The position numbers and the translations under genes are program-made. From JBEKYD01 sp052148435 (lineage in GTDB: Bacteria > Acidobacteriota > Terriglobia > Bryobacterales > Bryobacteraceae), in assembly GCA_052148435.1 (NCBI GenBank), contig JBKQIF010000022.1, forward strand, positions 10,158-74,157: a stretch of DNA of 64,000 nt, read 5' to 3'. Positions within the stretch are counted from its first letter, which is position 1. The number at the start of each line of letters is the position of its first letter. This document shows, piece by piece, positions 8,680 through 17,721 of the stretch. The notes below the pieces were generated by a model. That model searched no databases. It had not been told where the DNA came from and saw nothing but the letters and a program-made list of their open reading frames with translations.

Positions 8680-9873
8680 ATGACGACGATCACCGTCCTC
8701 GGCTCGACCGGCTCAATCGGAACCAACACTCTCGACGTGGTCCGGCGGAACCCTCGGAAGTATGCCATCCACGCTTTGGTGGCGGGCCAAAATGTGGCCG
8801 AACTCGCATCCCAAATTGTGGAGTTTCGTCCCAAGGTGGCCGTGGTCGCGACTTCGAGCGATCTGGATCGTCTTATAGCCAGGTTGGAAACAACCCGTCT
8901 GCCACGCTCGGAATGGCCGGAACTGGGCTGGGGCGATGCCGGCCGGATTGCGGTTTCGACGGCGGCCGAAGTGGACACGGTGATTTCGGCGATCGTGGGC
9001 GTAACCGGCTTGAGCGCCACCTACGAGGCCATTCGGAAGGGAAAGCGGGTGGGGCTGGCGAATAAAGAGGTACTGGTTTCGGCCGGAAGGCTGGTCATGC
9101 AGGCGGTGCGCGAGCACGGCGCCGAATTGGTGCCGGTGGATAGCGAACACAACGGCGCCCACCAGTGTTTGCGGGCAGGCAACCGGCAAAGCGTTTCGCG
9201 GCTGATTTTGACGGCTTCCGGCGGGCCGTTCCGCAACACGCCGGGCGAGGCGCTGGGGTCGGTCACGCCGGCCCAGGCGCTGCAGCACCCGACCTGGCGC
9301 ATGGGAAACCGGATCACCATCGATTGCGCCACTCTCATGAACAAAGGCTTCGAGGTGATCGAGGCCTGCTGGCTGTTCGATTTCGCGCCTTCCGAGATCG
9401 ACGTGGTGGTGCATCCGCAATCGAGCGTCCACGCCATGATCGAATACCACGACGGCAGCGTGCTGGCGCAGATCTCCGCCACCGATATGCGCATGCCCAT
9501 CCAGTATGCGCTCAGCTATCCTGAGCGGGACCAGGCGCCGGTGCCGAAAATCGATTGGTCGCAGGCGCGCCAATGGGAGTTTCTGCCGCCCGATTTCGCC
9601 AAATTCCCGCTGCTAAAACTGGCCTACCGGTGCCAGGAAGCCGGCGGTTCCGCTACCTGTACGCTGAATGCGGCCGATGAGATAGCCGTGCAGGCCTTCC
9701 TGGAGGGACAGATTCCGTTCCCTGGGATCTACGAGGTGGTTGAGGAGACGCTGGCGCGCATGCCGGCGCATGCGCCTCAATCGATCGGAGATATTCTGGA
9801 GATAGACGCCGAGTCGCGAGTGCTGGCGCGGGAGATGGTAGTGGCGCGCGCTGCCGGCGCGGTGACGGCGTGA
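8680..9873 (+). CDS. dxr: 1-deoxy-D-xylulose 5-phosphate reductoisomerase
   Basis: Second committed enzyme of the MEP isoprenoid pathway, converting DXP to MEP with NADPH in the cytosol. The Rossmann motif GSTGSIG is at residues 8-14; the metal and substrate motif is VDSEHNGAHQ, followed by LTASGGPFR, HPTWRMGNRITIDCATLMNKG and VVHPQSSVHAMIEY. At 397 residues it is of normal length. I start at ATG 8680; a TTG at 8668 is possible but adds nothing conserved. The Shine-Dalgarno sequence is weak. It lies downstream of the structured leader and 6 nt before rseP, a common dxr-rseP pairing; cdsA and uppS are not next to it. Confidence 0.96.
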   Translation: MTTITVLGSTGSIGTNTLDVVRRNPRKYAIHALVAGQNVAELASQIVEFRPKVAVVATSSDLDRLIARLETTRLPRSEWPELGWGDAGRIAVSTAAEVDTVISAIVGVTGLSATYEAIRKGKRVGLANKEVLVSAGRLVMQAVREHGAELVPVDSEHNGAHQCLRAGNRQSVSRLILTASGGPFRNTPGEALGSVTPAQALQHPTWRMGNRITIDCATLMNKGFEVIEACWLFDFAPSEIDVVVHPQSSVHAMIEYHDGSVLAQISATDMRMPIQYALSYPERDQAPVPKIDWSQARQWEFLPPDFAKFPLLKLAYRCQEAGGSATCTLNAADEIAVQAFLEGQIPFPGIYEVVEETLARMPAHAPQSIGDILEIDAESRVLAREMVVARAAGAVTA

Positions 9874-9879
9874 GGCATT

Positions 9880-11208
9880 ATGTTCGCTTGGGGTGAAGAC
9901 ATTCTCTGGCTGCTGGTCCTGATCGGGGTCATGATTATGATCCACGAGGCAGGCCACTATTGGGCGGCCCGCTATTTTAACGTCAAAGTGGAAGTGTTCA
10001 GCTTCGGTTTCGGCCCGCGGCTGTTTGGATTCCGCCGGGGCGAGACCGACTATCGGTTTTCCTTGATTCTGCTGGGCGGCTACGTCAAGATGGCGGGCGA
10101 GCAATTCTCCGAGGAGCAATCCGACGACCCGCGCCATCTCATGAATCGGCCGCGTTGGCAGCGGCTGATTATCTATTTCGCCGGGCCTTTCATGAACTTC
10201 GTGCTGGCGGTGGGATTGTTGGCCGGGCTGTACATGGTGAAGTATCAGCGGGTGGCCGATATCGACCTGCAGGCGGTAATCGGTCACGTGGCGCCCGGCT
10301 CGCCGGCCGCCAAGGCCGGTTTAGAGGATGGCGACCGGATCGTCGCGTTGGATGGCAAGGCTAATCCCAACTGGGAGGATGTCGGCCTGGAGGAAGTGCA
10401 AAGCGCCTACCGGCCGATGCGTGTCACCGTGGAGCGAAGCGGCAAGCGCCTCGACTATACCGTGACTCCCATTTTGAGCCAGCTTACCGGCGTAGGGTAC
10501 GCAGGGTGGGATGAGCACGGCCAGATCGAGTTGGGGGGTATCGAGCCTGGCTTCCCGGCCGAGAAAGCCGGCCTCAAGAAGGGCGATTTGATCCTCTCCG
10601 TGAACGGCGTGCCGATTCATTCCCAGGTCAAGTTTCGGGAAACCATCAGCGCCAGCGGCGGCAAGCCGATCACTATCCAGGTGGACCGCAAAGGGCAGAT
10701 CGAATCTTTCACTGTCCGGCCCGTGTACGCCAAACTGGATGGCCCCTCCCGCTGGATGATCGGCGTGCAGCCGCAGCCGAAACTGCACCTGGTGACCACC
10801 CGCCTTTCCCTCGGCCCGGCGCTACGGGAGTCGGTGGAGCAGAATGGCAAGAACGCCTTCATCATCGTCCAGTTTCTGAAGGGCATGGCGGAGCGCCGCA
10901 TGTCCACCAAGACGATTGCCGGGCCGATCGCCCTGGGTCAGCTCTCCGGCGCGGCGGCGCGCGAGGGCCCGGCCGAATTTTTCGGATTCATGTCGATCGT
11001 CAGCCTCAACCTGGCCATCTTCAATCTGCTGCCCATCCCCATCCTGGACGGCGGTTCCATTCTCATGCTGCTGATCGAAATCATTCTGCAGCGCGACATG
11101 AGCCTGAACGTGAAGGAAGCCGTTTTCAAGGTTGGATTCGTCTTCATTATGGTGATCGTGGCCTTCGTGATTTACAACGACATTTCCAAAATGCTGCCGG
11201 CGGGGTAG
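9880..11208 (+). CDS. rseP: RIP zinc metalloprotease RseP
   Basis: Inner-membrane site-2 protease of 442 residues. In E. coli it releases sigma-E by cutting the anti-sigma factor RseA and also clears signal-peptide remnants. The zinc motif HEAGH is near residue 24, the C-terminal motif NLLPIPILDGG near residue 387, and two PDZ domains lie between (about 125-210 and 215-290, each with a G-D-hydrophobic-I loop). Membrane helices are at both ends. It follows dxr by 6 nt. An ECF sigma/anti-sigma pair lies at 39.8-41.0 kb, but nothing in the sequence links the two. Confidence 0.95.
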   Translation: MFAWGEDILWLLVLIGVMIMIHEAGHYWAARYFNVKVEVFSFGFGPRLFGFRRGETDYRFSLILLGGYVKMAGEQFSEEQSDDPRHLMNRPRWQRLIIYFAGPFMNFVLAVGLLAGLYMVKYQRVADIDLQAVIGHVAPGSPAAKAGLEDGDRIVALDGKANPNWEDVGLEEVQSAYRPMRVTVERSGKRLDYTVTPILSQLTGVGYAGWDEHGQIELGGIEPGFPAEKAGLKKGDLILSVNGVPIHSQVKFRETISASGGKPITIQVDRKGQIESFTVRPVYAKLDGPSRWMIGVQPQPKLHLVTTRLSLGPALRESVEQNGKNAFIIVQFLKGMAERRMSTKTIAGPIALGQLSGAAAREGPAEFFGFMSIVSLNLAIFNLLPIPILDGGSILMLLIEIILQRDMSLNVKEAVFKVGFVFIMVIVAFVIYNDISKMLPAG

Positions 11209-11307
11209 GCGGTTGCGGAAAAAGGCTTTGACAGGCCAGGAGGCCGGTTCCACGATCATTTGCAACCTTGGACGCCAAACCGTCATCTGCTAAGCTGATC
11301 GATTGCC

Positions 11308-12885
11308 ATGTCGTCTACCTGCGTCCGCCAGGCCGAGTTGCCGCACACCACACGCCTGTTTTCGGACGTGCTCTATCATCCCGAGCGCACGGTCCCCTAT
11401 TACACCCATCCCTTTCGCGATCTGAACGCGTATCGCTCGGCCGCCCGATCCATCGACCTCGCGCCGGAGCGCCGGGCGGCGCTGGTCCGGGCCATGGCGC
11501 GTTTCAACCCCGGCAGCAAGGCGCTCGACCGGCTGGGGGAAGCCGGCACCGTGGCCGTGGTCACCGGCCAGCAGGTCGGGCTGTTCGGTGGGCCGGCGTA
11601 CACCATCTACAAGGCTTTGCACGCCGCGCGCCTGGCCAAATGGCTTACCGAAAATGGAATACCCGCCGTGCCGGTCTTCTGGCTGGCTACCGAAGACCAT
11701 GATTTCGCCGAGGTGAACCACGTCTGGGTATACGATGCCGAGCATTGCCCGGCGCGCCTGGAAGTGGCCGCCCAGACGGCCGGCCAACCGGTAGGCGAAG
11801 TAGTTTTGAATGCTCCACCCGTGGACGGGCTGTGCCGGGCTCTGGCGGGCCTGCCGCACGCCGGGGAAGTGGCCGATCTGGTGGCCGAAGCGTATCGCCC
11901 GGGCTGCACCATGGGACAGTCTTTCAGCCACCTGATGGGCCGTCTGCTGGCGCGCTACGATATTCCCCGCATGGATCCCATGTCGCCGGAATTCCGCGCC
12001 CTGGCCGCGCCCGCCATGCGGAAAGCCGTGGCGGCCGCCGGCGAGCTCACCCACGACGTTCTGGAACGGAATCGGGCACTGGCGCAAGCCGGCTACCACG
12101 CCCAGGTGCATGTCGAACCTTACACGTCGCTTTTCTTCCTGCTGGAGGATGGCAAGCGCTTCGCCTTACGGCGCAACGGCGGCGGCGACTATCGGCTGGG
12201 AGCGCGGCGCCTGACCGCGGAAGAACTGGCCGGCCGTGCCGAGTCTCTCTCGCCCAACGCTCTGCTGCGTCCGGTAGTGCAGGATTCCGTGCTGCCCACG
12301 GTGGCATACATCGGCGGACCGGCGGAAATCGCCTATCTGGCGCAATCGGAGGCCATCTACCGCGTTGTGCTGGGCCGTATGCCGGTGGTGGTGCCGCGCG
12401 CCGGCTTCACCATTCTGGACGCCGCCAGCCAGTCGCGCCTGGAGCGTTACGGTCTCTCCCTCGGCAGTTTTTTTCACGGCGAAGAGCGGCTGCGCGAACA
12501 GATCGCCGCGCGCCTGTTGCCCGAAAAGCTTACTGCCGCTCTCGGCGCCGCCGCCGAAACCGTGGACACGGCTCTGGCGCGGCTGCGCACAGAGTTGGTG
12601 GCTTTCGACCCCACTCTGGCCAAAGCTCTCGATACCAGCAACCGCAAAATCCACCACCAGGTGGACAAAATCCGGCGCAAGGCGGCGCGCGAAATTCTGC
12701 GCCGCGATCTGCAGGCCATACGCGAGGCGCGTTCTCTCTACAACCTCGTCTATCCCGAGCGGCATCTCCAGGAACGTCTCTACTCCATCCTCCCTTTCCT
12801 GGCCGAACACGGTCTTGGCCTGATCGATCGGCTCGAATCCGAGATTCCTCTGGATTGCCCGGACCATCGCCTGCTGGTGGCCTGA
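11308..12885 (+). CDS. bshC: bacillithiol biosynthesis cysteine-adding enzyme BshC
   Basis: Ligates cysteine to glucosaminyl-malate in the last step of bacillithiol synthesis. The 525-residue length is typical. Recognisable conserved blocks are FNPGSKALDRL, VTGQQVGLFGGPAYTIYKAL (residues 83-102), FWLATEDHDFAEVNH and, in the middle, YIGGPAEIAYLAQ. A C-terminal helical coiled-coil region (about 400-490) is also usual for BshC. BshA and BshB are not in this window. A TAAGCT box lies 11 nt before the ATG, so it may have its own promoter. Its stop overlaps the next start. Confidence 0.93.
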   Translation: MSSTCVRQAELPHTTRLFSDVLYHPERTVPYYTHPFRDLNAYRSAARSIDLAPERRAALVRAMARFNPGSKALDRLGEAGTVAVVTGQQVGLFGGPAYTIYKALHAARLAKWLTENGIPAVPVFWLATEDHDFAEVNHVWVYDAEHCPARLEVAAQTAGQPVGEVVLNAPPVDGLCRALAGLPHAGEVADLVAEAYRPGCTMGQSFSHLMGRLLARYDIPRMDPMSPEFRALAAPAMRKAVAAAGELTHDVLERNRALAQAGYHAQVHVEPYTSLFFLLEDGKRFALRRNGGGDYRLGARRLTAEELAGRAESLSPNALLRPVVQDSVLPTVAYIGGPAEIAYLAQSEAIYRVVLGRMPVVVPRAGFTILDAASQSRLERYGLSLGSFFHGEERLREQIAARLLPEKLTAALGAAAETVDTALARLRTELVAFDPTLAKALDTSNRKIHHQVDKIRRKAAREILRRDLQAIREARSLYNLVYPERHLQERLYSILPFLAEHGLGLIDRLESEIPLDCPDHRLLVA

Positions 12886-15527
12886 TGCCCAATCACGCGC
12901 CCATGGCGGAACAGGCGCGCCTGGAGGAATCGCGGCTGCGGCGGGCTCATTGGAACCGTTGGGGCCCCTTCCTGAGCGAACGCGCCTGGGGTACGGTGCG
13001 CGAAGACTATAGCCCCGACGGCGGCGCCTGGGATTATTTCCCCTTCGACCACGCAGGCCGCCGCGCGTACCGGTGGAACGAAGACGGACTGGCCGGCATC
13101 TCGGACCGTCACCAGCGGATTTGCTTCGCCATCGCCCTGTGGAACGGCCGCGACGAAATCCTCAAAGAACGATTGTTCGGCCTCACCGGCGAAGAGGGCA
13201 ATCATGGCGAGGACGTAAAGGAGTATTACTTCTATCTCGACAATACTCCCACCCACTCGTACATGAAGTATCTGTACAAGTATCCGCAGGCGGCCTTCCC
13301 CTACCGGCAGTTGCGCGAAGAGAACCGGCGCCGCACCCGCCAGGACGCGGAGTACGAACTGGCCGATACCGGAGTCTTTGCGGAAAGCCGCTATTTCGAT
13401 GTGCTGGTGGAATACGCCAAGGCCGGCCCCGATGACATCCTTATCCGCGTGACGGCGGCGAATCGCGGGCCGGAGCCGGCCTCTCTCGACCTGCTGCCCA
13501 CCGTCTGGTTCCGCAATACGTGGAGGTGGGGGCGGCCGGTGGATAAGCCTTCGCTTCGCCTGTCGGCGCCGGGCGTCATCGAGCTGACCGAGCCCCAGTA
13601 CGGGAAGCGTTGGCTTCACGCGGATGGCTCGCCCGTTTGGCTGTTCACCGAGAACGAGACCGACAACCAGGCGCTTTGGGGCTCCGCCAACAGCGCGCCT
13701 TTTGTCAAGGACGGCATCGGCCGCCGCGTGGTCGAAGGCGCGGCCGGCGCCGTGAATCCCGAGCCGCGCGGCACCAAGGCCGCCGCCCATCACCATCTTG
13801 CGCTGGCTCCCGGTGAATCGAGGACCGCGGCGTTGCGCCTGGCCGACGCGCCCGCCGCCGAGCCCTTCGGCGCCGCTTTCTCCCAGATCTTCTCCGACCG
13901 GATTAGCGAGGCCGACCGGTTCTACGATACGGTCACGCCCCAGAACCTCTCCGCCGACGCCCGCTCGGTGATGCGTCAGGCCTTCGCCGGCATGCTATGG
14001 TCCAAGCAGTATTACCGCTACGTGGTGCGCGACTGGCTGGCCGGAGATCCCGCCTTCCCGCCGCCCGCGGCCGAACGCCGGCGCGGCCGAAACCACGAAT
14101 GGACTCACCTCTACAACAGCGACGTGATTTCCATGCCGGATAAGTGGGAGTATCCGTGGTACGCCGCCTGGGACCTGGCCTTTCATACTCTGCCGCTCGC
14201 GCTGATCGATTCCGATTTCGCCAAGGGGCAATTGGTGCTGATGCTGCGCGAATGGTACATGCATCCCAACGGACAGTTGCCGGCTTACGAATGGAATTTC
14301 TCCGATGTCAATCCGCCGGTGCACGCCTGGGCCGCGATGCGGGTCTATCAGATCGAACGCAAGCGGCGCGGCCACGGCGATCGCGCCTTCCTGGAGCGCA
14401 TCTTTCACAAACTGCTGCTCAACTTCACCTGGTGGGTGAATCGCAAGGACGCCGAAGGCCGGAGCGTGTTCCAGGGCGGCTTCCTGGGCCTGGACAATAT
14501 CGGCGTTTTCAACCGCAGCGAGCCGCTGCCCGGCGGCGGCTTTATCGAGCAGGCCGATGCCACCGGCTGGATGGCCATGTACAGTCTGAACCTGATGGCC
14601 ATCGCGCTCGAACTGGCGCGCGACGATTCCTCCTATGAAGATGTCGCCAGCAAGTTCTGGGAACACTTTCTGTTCATCGCCAGGGCCATGACTCATCTCG
14701 GCGACGATGGGGTGAGCCTGTGGGATGAAGAGGACGGTTTCTTCTACGATTTTCTCCGCTTGCCGGACGGCCGGCGCCAGCCGCTGAAGGTGCGGTCGGT
14801 GGTCGGGCTGATCCCGCTGTTCGCGGTGGAAACCATCGAGCCGCGCGTGATGGAGCGGCTTCCCGGCTTTGACCGCCGTATGAAGTGGTTCATCCGCCAT
14901 CGGCCGGACCTGACCCACAACGTGGCCTCCATGGCGGTGCCCGGCAAGGGCGAGCGGAAGTTGCTGGCCATCGTCAATCCCGACCAATTGCGGCGCATTC
15001 TCAGCCGTATGTTGGATGAAAACGAGTTTCTCTCGCCGTACGGCATCCGCAGCTTGTCGCGCGCGCATTGCGACCATCCTTATGCCCTGAACACCGGCGG
15101 CAAGGTCTATTCGGTGAATTACGAGCCGGCGGAATCGCGCTGCGGATTATTCGGCGGCAATTCCAATTGGCGCGGCCCGGTCTGGTTCCCGCTCAATTAT
15201 CTGCTCATCGAATCGTTGCAGCGTTTCCATCACTACCTGGGCGACGACTATAAGGTGGAGTGTCCCACCGGCTCCGGCCGCATGTTGACTCTGTGGGAAG
15301 TGGCGGCGGAAATCTCCCGGCGTCTGTCGCGCATCTTTCTGCGAGACGAAAACGGCCGTCGCGCCGTCTGCGCCTCCCATGCGGCGCTCGAAAACGATCC
15401 GCACTGGCGCGACCTGCTGTTGTTTTTCGAGTACTACGACGGGGACACGGGAGCCGGCCTGGGCGCCAGCCATCAGACCGGATGGACCGGGCTGGTGGCG
15501 AAACTCCTGCAGCAAAGCGGCGAATAG
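12885..15527 (+). CDS. GH63-type glucosidase (MGH1-like)
   Basis: An 880-residue intracellular-looking glycosidase with no signal peptide, related to mannosyl-oligosaccharide glucosidases. The (alpha/alpha)6 catalytic part is at about residues 400-880. Conserved pieces include NEWTHLYNSDVISMPDKWEY, WYAAWDLAFHTLPLALID (the likely acid Asp), ADATGWMAMYSLNLM and FGGNSNWRGPVWFPLNYLL. The N-terminal beta-sandwich has the RWNEDGLAGISDRHQRICFA motif of this bacterial subgroup. The start ATG at 12885 overlaps the bshC stop (TGATG), indicating translational coupling. Substrate is not known; glucosylglycerate or related compatible-solute glucosides are possible. Confidence 0.85.
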   Translation: MPNHAPMAEQARLEESRLRRAHWNRWGPFLSERAWGTVREDYSPDGGAWDYFPFDHAGRRAYRWNEDGLAGISDRHQRICFAIALWNGRDEILKERLFGLTGEEGNHGEDVKEYYFYLDNTPTHSYMKYLYKYPQAAFPYRQLREENRRRTRQDAEYELADTGVFAESRYFDVLVEYAKAGPDDILIRVTAANRGPEPASLDLLPTVWFRNTWRWGRPVDKPSLRLSAPGVIELTEPQYGKRWLHADGSPVWLFTENETDNQALWGSANSAPFVKDGIGRRVVEGAAGAVNPEPRGTKAAAHHHLALAPGESRTAALRLADAPAAEPFGAAFSQIFSDRISEADRFYDTVTPQNLSADARSVMRQAFAGMLWSKQYYRYVVRDWLAGDPAFPPPAAERRRGRNHEWTHLYNSDVISMPDKWEYPWYAAWDLAFHTLPLALIDSDFAKGQLVLMLREWYMHPNGQLPAYEWNFSDVNPPVHAWAAMRVYQIERKRRGHGDRAFLERIFHKLLLNFTWWVNRKDAEGRSVFQGGFLGLDNIGVFNRSEPLPGGGFIEQADATGWMAMYSLNLMAIALELARDDSSYEDVASKFWEHFLFIARAMTHLGDDGVSLWDEEDGFFYDFLRLPDGRRQPLKVRSVVGLIPLFAVETIEPRVMERLPGFDRRMKWFIRHRPDLTHNVASMAVPGKGERKLLAIVNPDQLRRILSRMLDENEFLSPYGIRSLSRAHCDHPYALNTGGKVYSVNYEPAESRCGLFGGNSNWRGPVWFPLNYLLIESLQRFHHYLGDDYKVECPTGSGRMLTLWEVAAEISRRLSRIFLRDENGRRAVCASHAALENDPHWRDLLLFFEYYDGDTGAGLGASHQTGWTGLVAKLLQQSGE

Positions 15528-15598
15528 CGGTTCGCCACGTATTTCCGCGAAGTGGGACAGTGCCTCGCGCATACTATTCCGGCCACCGAGGGGAAACC

Positions 15599-15862
15599 CT
15601 ACTGTAACCGCGGCCGGTTCTGCTCGTTCAGCACCAGGCCGTCGAAAATCGCCAGTACCTGCTTGCGGTAGGCGTAAACACGCTGCAGACTGGTTCGGAA
15701 GCTGGCTTCAAAGTCCCTGGCCTTCAACCACTTATCGATCGTCGCGCGAGGCACGTCGATATCCTGGCGCAAGTCGTCCACGTCGTGGCCGCGCAGAAAC
15801 AGCCCGTAGAAGAAAGCCGCCTCGCGCTGCGGGGCCAGGGGATCGAATTCGTCCTTCGCCAT
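15599..15862 (-). CDS. small conserved helical protein with HTH-like segment
   Basis: An 87-residue protein starting at the ATG at 15862 (MAKDEFDPLAPQ); the open frame extends upstream, but those residues look like non-coding DNA. The middle (LRQDIDVPRATIDKWLKARD, about residues 33-52) has the spacing of a helix-turn-helix, and the C-terminus is basic and amphipathic. I do not recognise a named family. It may bind DNA, perhaps as a small regulator. It is oriented towards the end of the glucosidase gene. Confidence 0.6.
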   Translation of the reverse strand: MAKDEFDPLAPQREAAFFYGLFLRGHDVDDLRQDIDVPRATIDKWLKARDFEASFRTSLQRVYAYRKQVLAIFDGLVLNEQNRPRLQ

Positions 15863-15986
15863 CATAACGGGTACTAGCGAAAATGACAGTATACCGATGC
15901 CCTGCCGCCGTCGGCAAGTCCGCTTTGGGCTGCTGCGAGCACCTTCACCAAAGCGTCGGGCCATGCTCTATGATCGCACGCACAGG

Positions 15987-16033
15987 AGCTTTCAGCGGTC
16001 AGCTAGGCGTACCGGAGCCGATTGCCGACCGCT
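15987..16033. repeat. family B repeat, short form
   Basis: Left end AGCTTTCAGCGGTCAGC (15987-16003) and right end GCCGATTGCCGACCGCT (16017-16033), separated by 13 nt. The two ends are imperfectly inverted (AGCGGTC versus GACCGCT). The same right end occurs exactly at 21302-21318, and a rearranged copy lies directly after the RAYT gene at 23177. It sits just upstream of a decayed gene fragment. Confidence 0.7.
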
Positions 16034-16086
16034 CGAAATTTGTTGCGGGTGGAGTAGGAGCACGGACCGATCACGGTGCACGCGGG

Positions 16087-16212
16087 GCAGGCTGTTTATC
16101 GCCACGCGCGGTGAATGGATCCGCTACCGCACGCCGGAGGCGGATGGCGCCGAGTATATCGCCATCTGCCTGCTGGCGTTCTCGCCAGCCACCGTGCACC
16201 GCAGCGCTTGGA
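16087..16212 (+). pseudogene. remnant of a cupin-like protein (C-terminal fragment)
   Basis: Plus-strand translation gives a stretch resembling the end of a cupin protein: a strand with GEWIRYRTPEADGAEYIAIC followed by LLAFSPATVHRS. No start, no metal-binding half and no matching upstream sequence are present; the left side is occupied by a family B repeat and the right side by a half copy of the family A palindrome. I read it as the remains of a gene broken by repeat insertion or deletion. The family assignment is from memory of the motif only. Confidence 0.35.
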
Positions 16213-16215
16213 AAT

Positions 16216-16240
16216 GGTGGCACAGGCTTTCACCTGTGAG
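16216..16240. repeat. half copy of family A palindrome
   Basis: GGTGGCACAGGCTTTCACCT and the following TGTGAG match one arm of the element at 3277 and 39345, with two changes in the core that weaken its self-pairing. The second arm is missing. It lies right after the cupin-like remnant and just before the end of the PilZ gene. Confidence 0.65.
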
Positions 16241-16244
16241 GAAT

Positions 16245-16634
16245 CTACCGTCCGGCTGCCCGCGCGGCTGCGCTACCACGGGTCTTGAACTGATACCGGT
16301 CGATTCGCACCGCCGCGCGGTGCCGCTCGGACCGAATCACGCGCCCCACCGCCACAAACTTCAGCGCACAGGTGCCATCCAGCATGGCAGGCCAGTCGAC
16401 TGAAAGCTCCACGACATATCCGATCGGAAGCTGCTCCTCGGTGGTAAACAGAATGCCACGGCTGCCAAAATTTAGTGTCTTGCCGGCGCCGGAAATGGGC
16501 TTGTTTCGGGAGTGAAGCATTTTGTACTTCACTTCCTCCCGGAGGGGAAACCGGCTCTTCCCCCGCCGTTCCTCTGCTCCCCCGCAATTCGTACGCGGCT
16601 GCTGATCTGGTGTCTGATTGCCTTGAAGGTCCAT
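16245..16634 (-). CDS. PilZ domain protein
   Basis: A 129-residue protein made up mostly of one PilZ domain, the common receptor for cyclic di-GMP. The RxxxR-like motif appears as RFPLREEVKYK (about residue 28) and the second motif as LNFGSRGILF (about residue 55); in classic binders this second motif is D/NxSxxG, and here N-x-x-S-x-G is shifted by one, so ligand binding is not certain. The C-terminal part ends the barrel (FVAVGRVIRSERHRAAVRI). The N-terminus is polar and probably disordered. No partner is adjacent. Confidence 0.75.
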   Translation of the reverse strand: MDLQGNQTPDQQPRTNCGGAEERRGKSRFPLREEVKYKMLHSRNKPISGAGKTLNFGSRGILFTTEEQLPIGYVVELSVDWPAMLDGTCALKFVAVGRVIRSERHRAAVRIDRYQFKTRGSAAARAAGR

Positions 16635-16785
16635 AAGCCGTCACTCTATGTTGACCGAGCAAGCTGCGCGACACAATAGGCTGAAAGCTCTAAGACCGAA
16701 GTAGGCGTCACCGGTACTACTACGAAGTTTATCGGGTACCGGCCGCAGCCTCGGCCTCATCCGGCAGCCCTTACGGCCACTTTGG

Positions 16786-16791
16786 TATGCT
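16786..16791 (+). promoter_or_regulatory. -10 box immediately before larB
   Basis: TATGCT ends 6 nt before the larB ATG, with no Shine-Dalgarno sequence in between. If used, the mRNA would begin at or one or two bases before the start codon. No good -35 is seen 17 nt upstream. Confidence 0.35.
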
Positions 16792-16797
16792 AGCCGC

Positions 16798-17544
16798 ATG
16801 GATCAGGAACAGCTTCGAACCCTTCTGGAAGAGGTACGGGACCGCTCGGTCGATATCGACGCCGCCCTCACCCGCCTTCGCCATTTGCCGTTCGAAGATC
16901 TGGGATTCGCCAAGGTGGATCATCACCGCCTGCTGCGCCACGGCATGCCGGAAGTGATCTTCGCCCAGGGCAAGACCCCGGAACAGGTCGCCGCCATCGC
17001 CGCTTCGTTGCTCGAGCACGCCCCCAATGTGTTGATTACGCGCGCCAGCCCTGCCTGCGCTCAACTGGTTCAGGAGAAACTGCCTGGAGGCGAGTTTTTC
17101 CCCCTTTCCGGCGCCATCCGCTTCTGGCGCGATCATTCCCTGGCCGGCAAAGGCACCATTGCCGTAGTCTGCGCCGGTACCAGCGACATGCCGGTTGCCG
17201 AAGAAGCCCAGATCACCGCCGAGGCGATGGGAAATGCGGTCGATACCATTCACGATATCGGCGTGGCCGGCATCCATCGCCTGATGTACAACCGCGAACG
17301 CCTGATGGCCGCGCGCGTCATCGTCGTTTGCGCCGGCATGGAGGGCGCTCTGCCGAGCGCCATCGGCGGTATGGTTTCCTGTCCCGTTATCGCCGTTCCC
17401 ACCAGCGTAGGCTACGGCGCCAGTTTTCACGGACTGGCAGCCTTGCTGGGAATGCTGAATAGCTGTGCCAGCAACGTGACCGTTGTAAATATCGACAATG
17501 GTTTCGGCGCCGGCTACGTGGCCAGCATAATTAATCGGATGTAA
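16798..17544 (+). CDS. larB: nickel pincer cofactor biosynthesis protein LarB
   Basis: LarB carboxylates and hydrolyses nicotinic acid adenine dinucleotide to give the pyridinium dicarboxylate mononucleotide, the first step to the nickel-pincer cofactor of lactate racemase and related enzymes. The 248 residues show the family pattern: a helical N-terminus with FEDLGFAKVDHHR and PEVIFAQGKTPEQ, then an AIR-carboxylase-like (PurE) domain with VVCAGTSDMPVAEEA, VVCAGMEGALPSAIGGM and VPTSVGYGASFHGLAALL. LarC and LarE, needed for the complete cofactor, are not in the window. The start at 16798 matches the beginning of homologues. Confidence 0.9.
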   Translation: MDQEQLRTLLEEVRDRSVDIDAALTRLRHLPFEDLGFAKVDHHRLLRHGMPEVIFAQGKTPEQVAAIAASLLEHAPNVLITRASPACAQLVQEKLPGGEFFPLSGAIRFWRDHSLAGKGTIAVVCAGTSDMPVAEEAQITAEAMGNAVDTIHDIGVAGIHRLMYNRERLMAARVIVVCAGMEGALPSAIGGMVSCPVIAVPTSVGYGASFHGLAALLGMLNSCASNVTVVNIDNGFGAGYVASIINRM

Positions 17545-17721
17545 GTGGCCCAGGCTTTAACCGGCGAAATACCGCAAGGGCTCCAGGCTGGGGCGGACCC
17601 TGGGAACGCGCCACTTAGAGCAAGCCGCAGGCCGAAAGCTGTTACGCTTGGGGACAGAGCGAATCCGGCTGCTGAAAGCCCGTAACGCAAAGCTGAGATC
17701 CGATTTGCTCATCTGGAGGAA

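Noticed and set aside
11745..12884. N-terminal extension of the glucosidase frame
   Set aside because: It runs through bshC in another frame; the coupled ATG at 12885 gives the expected N-terminus.
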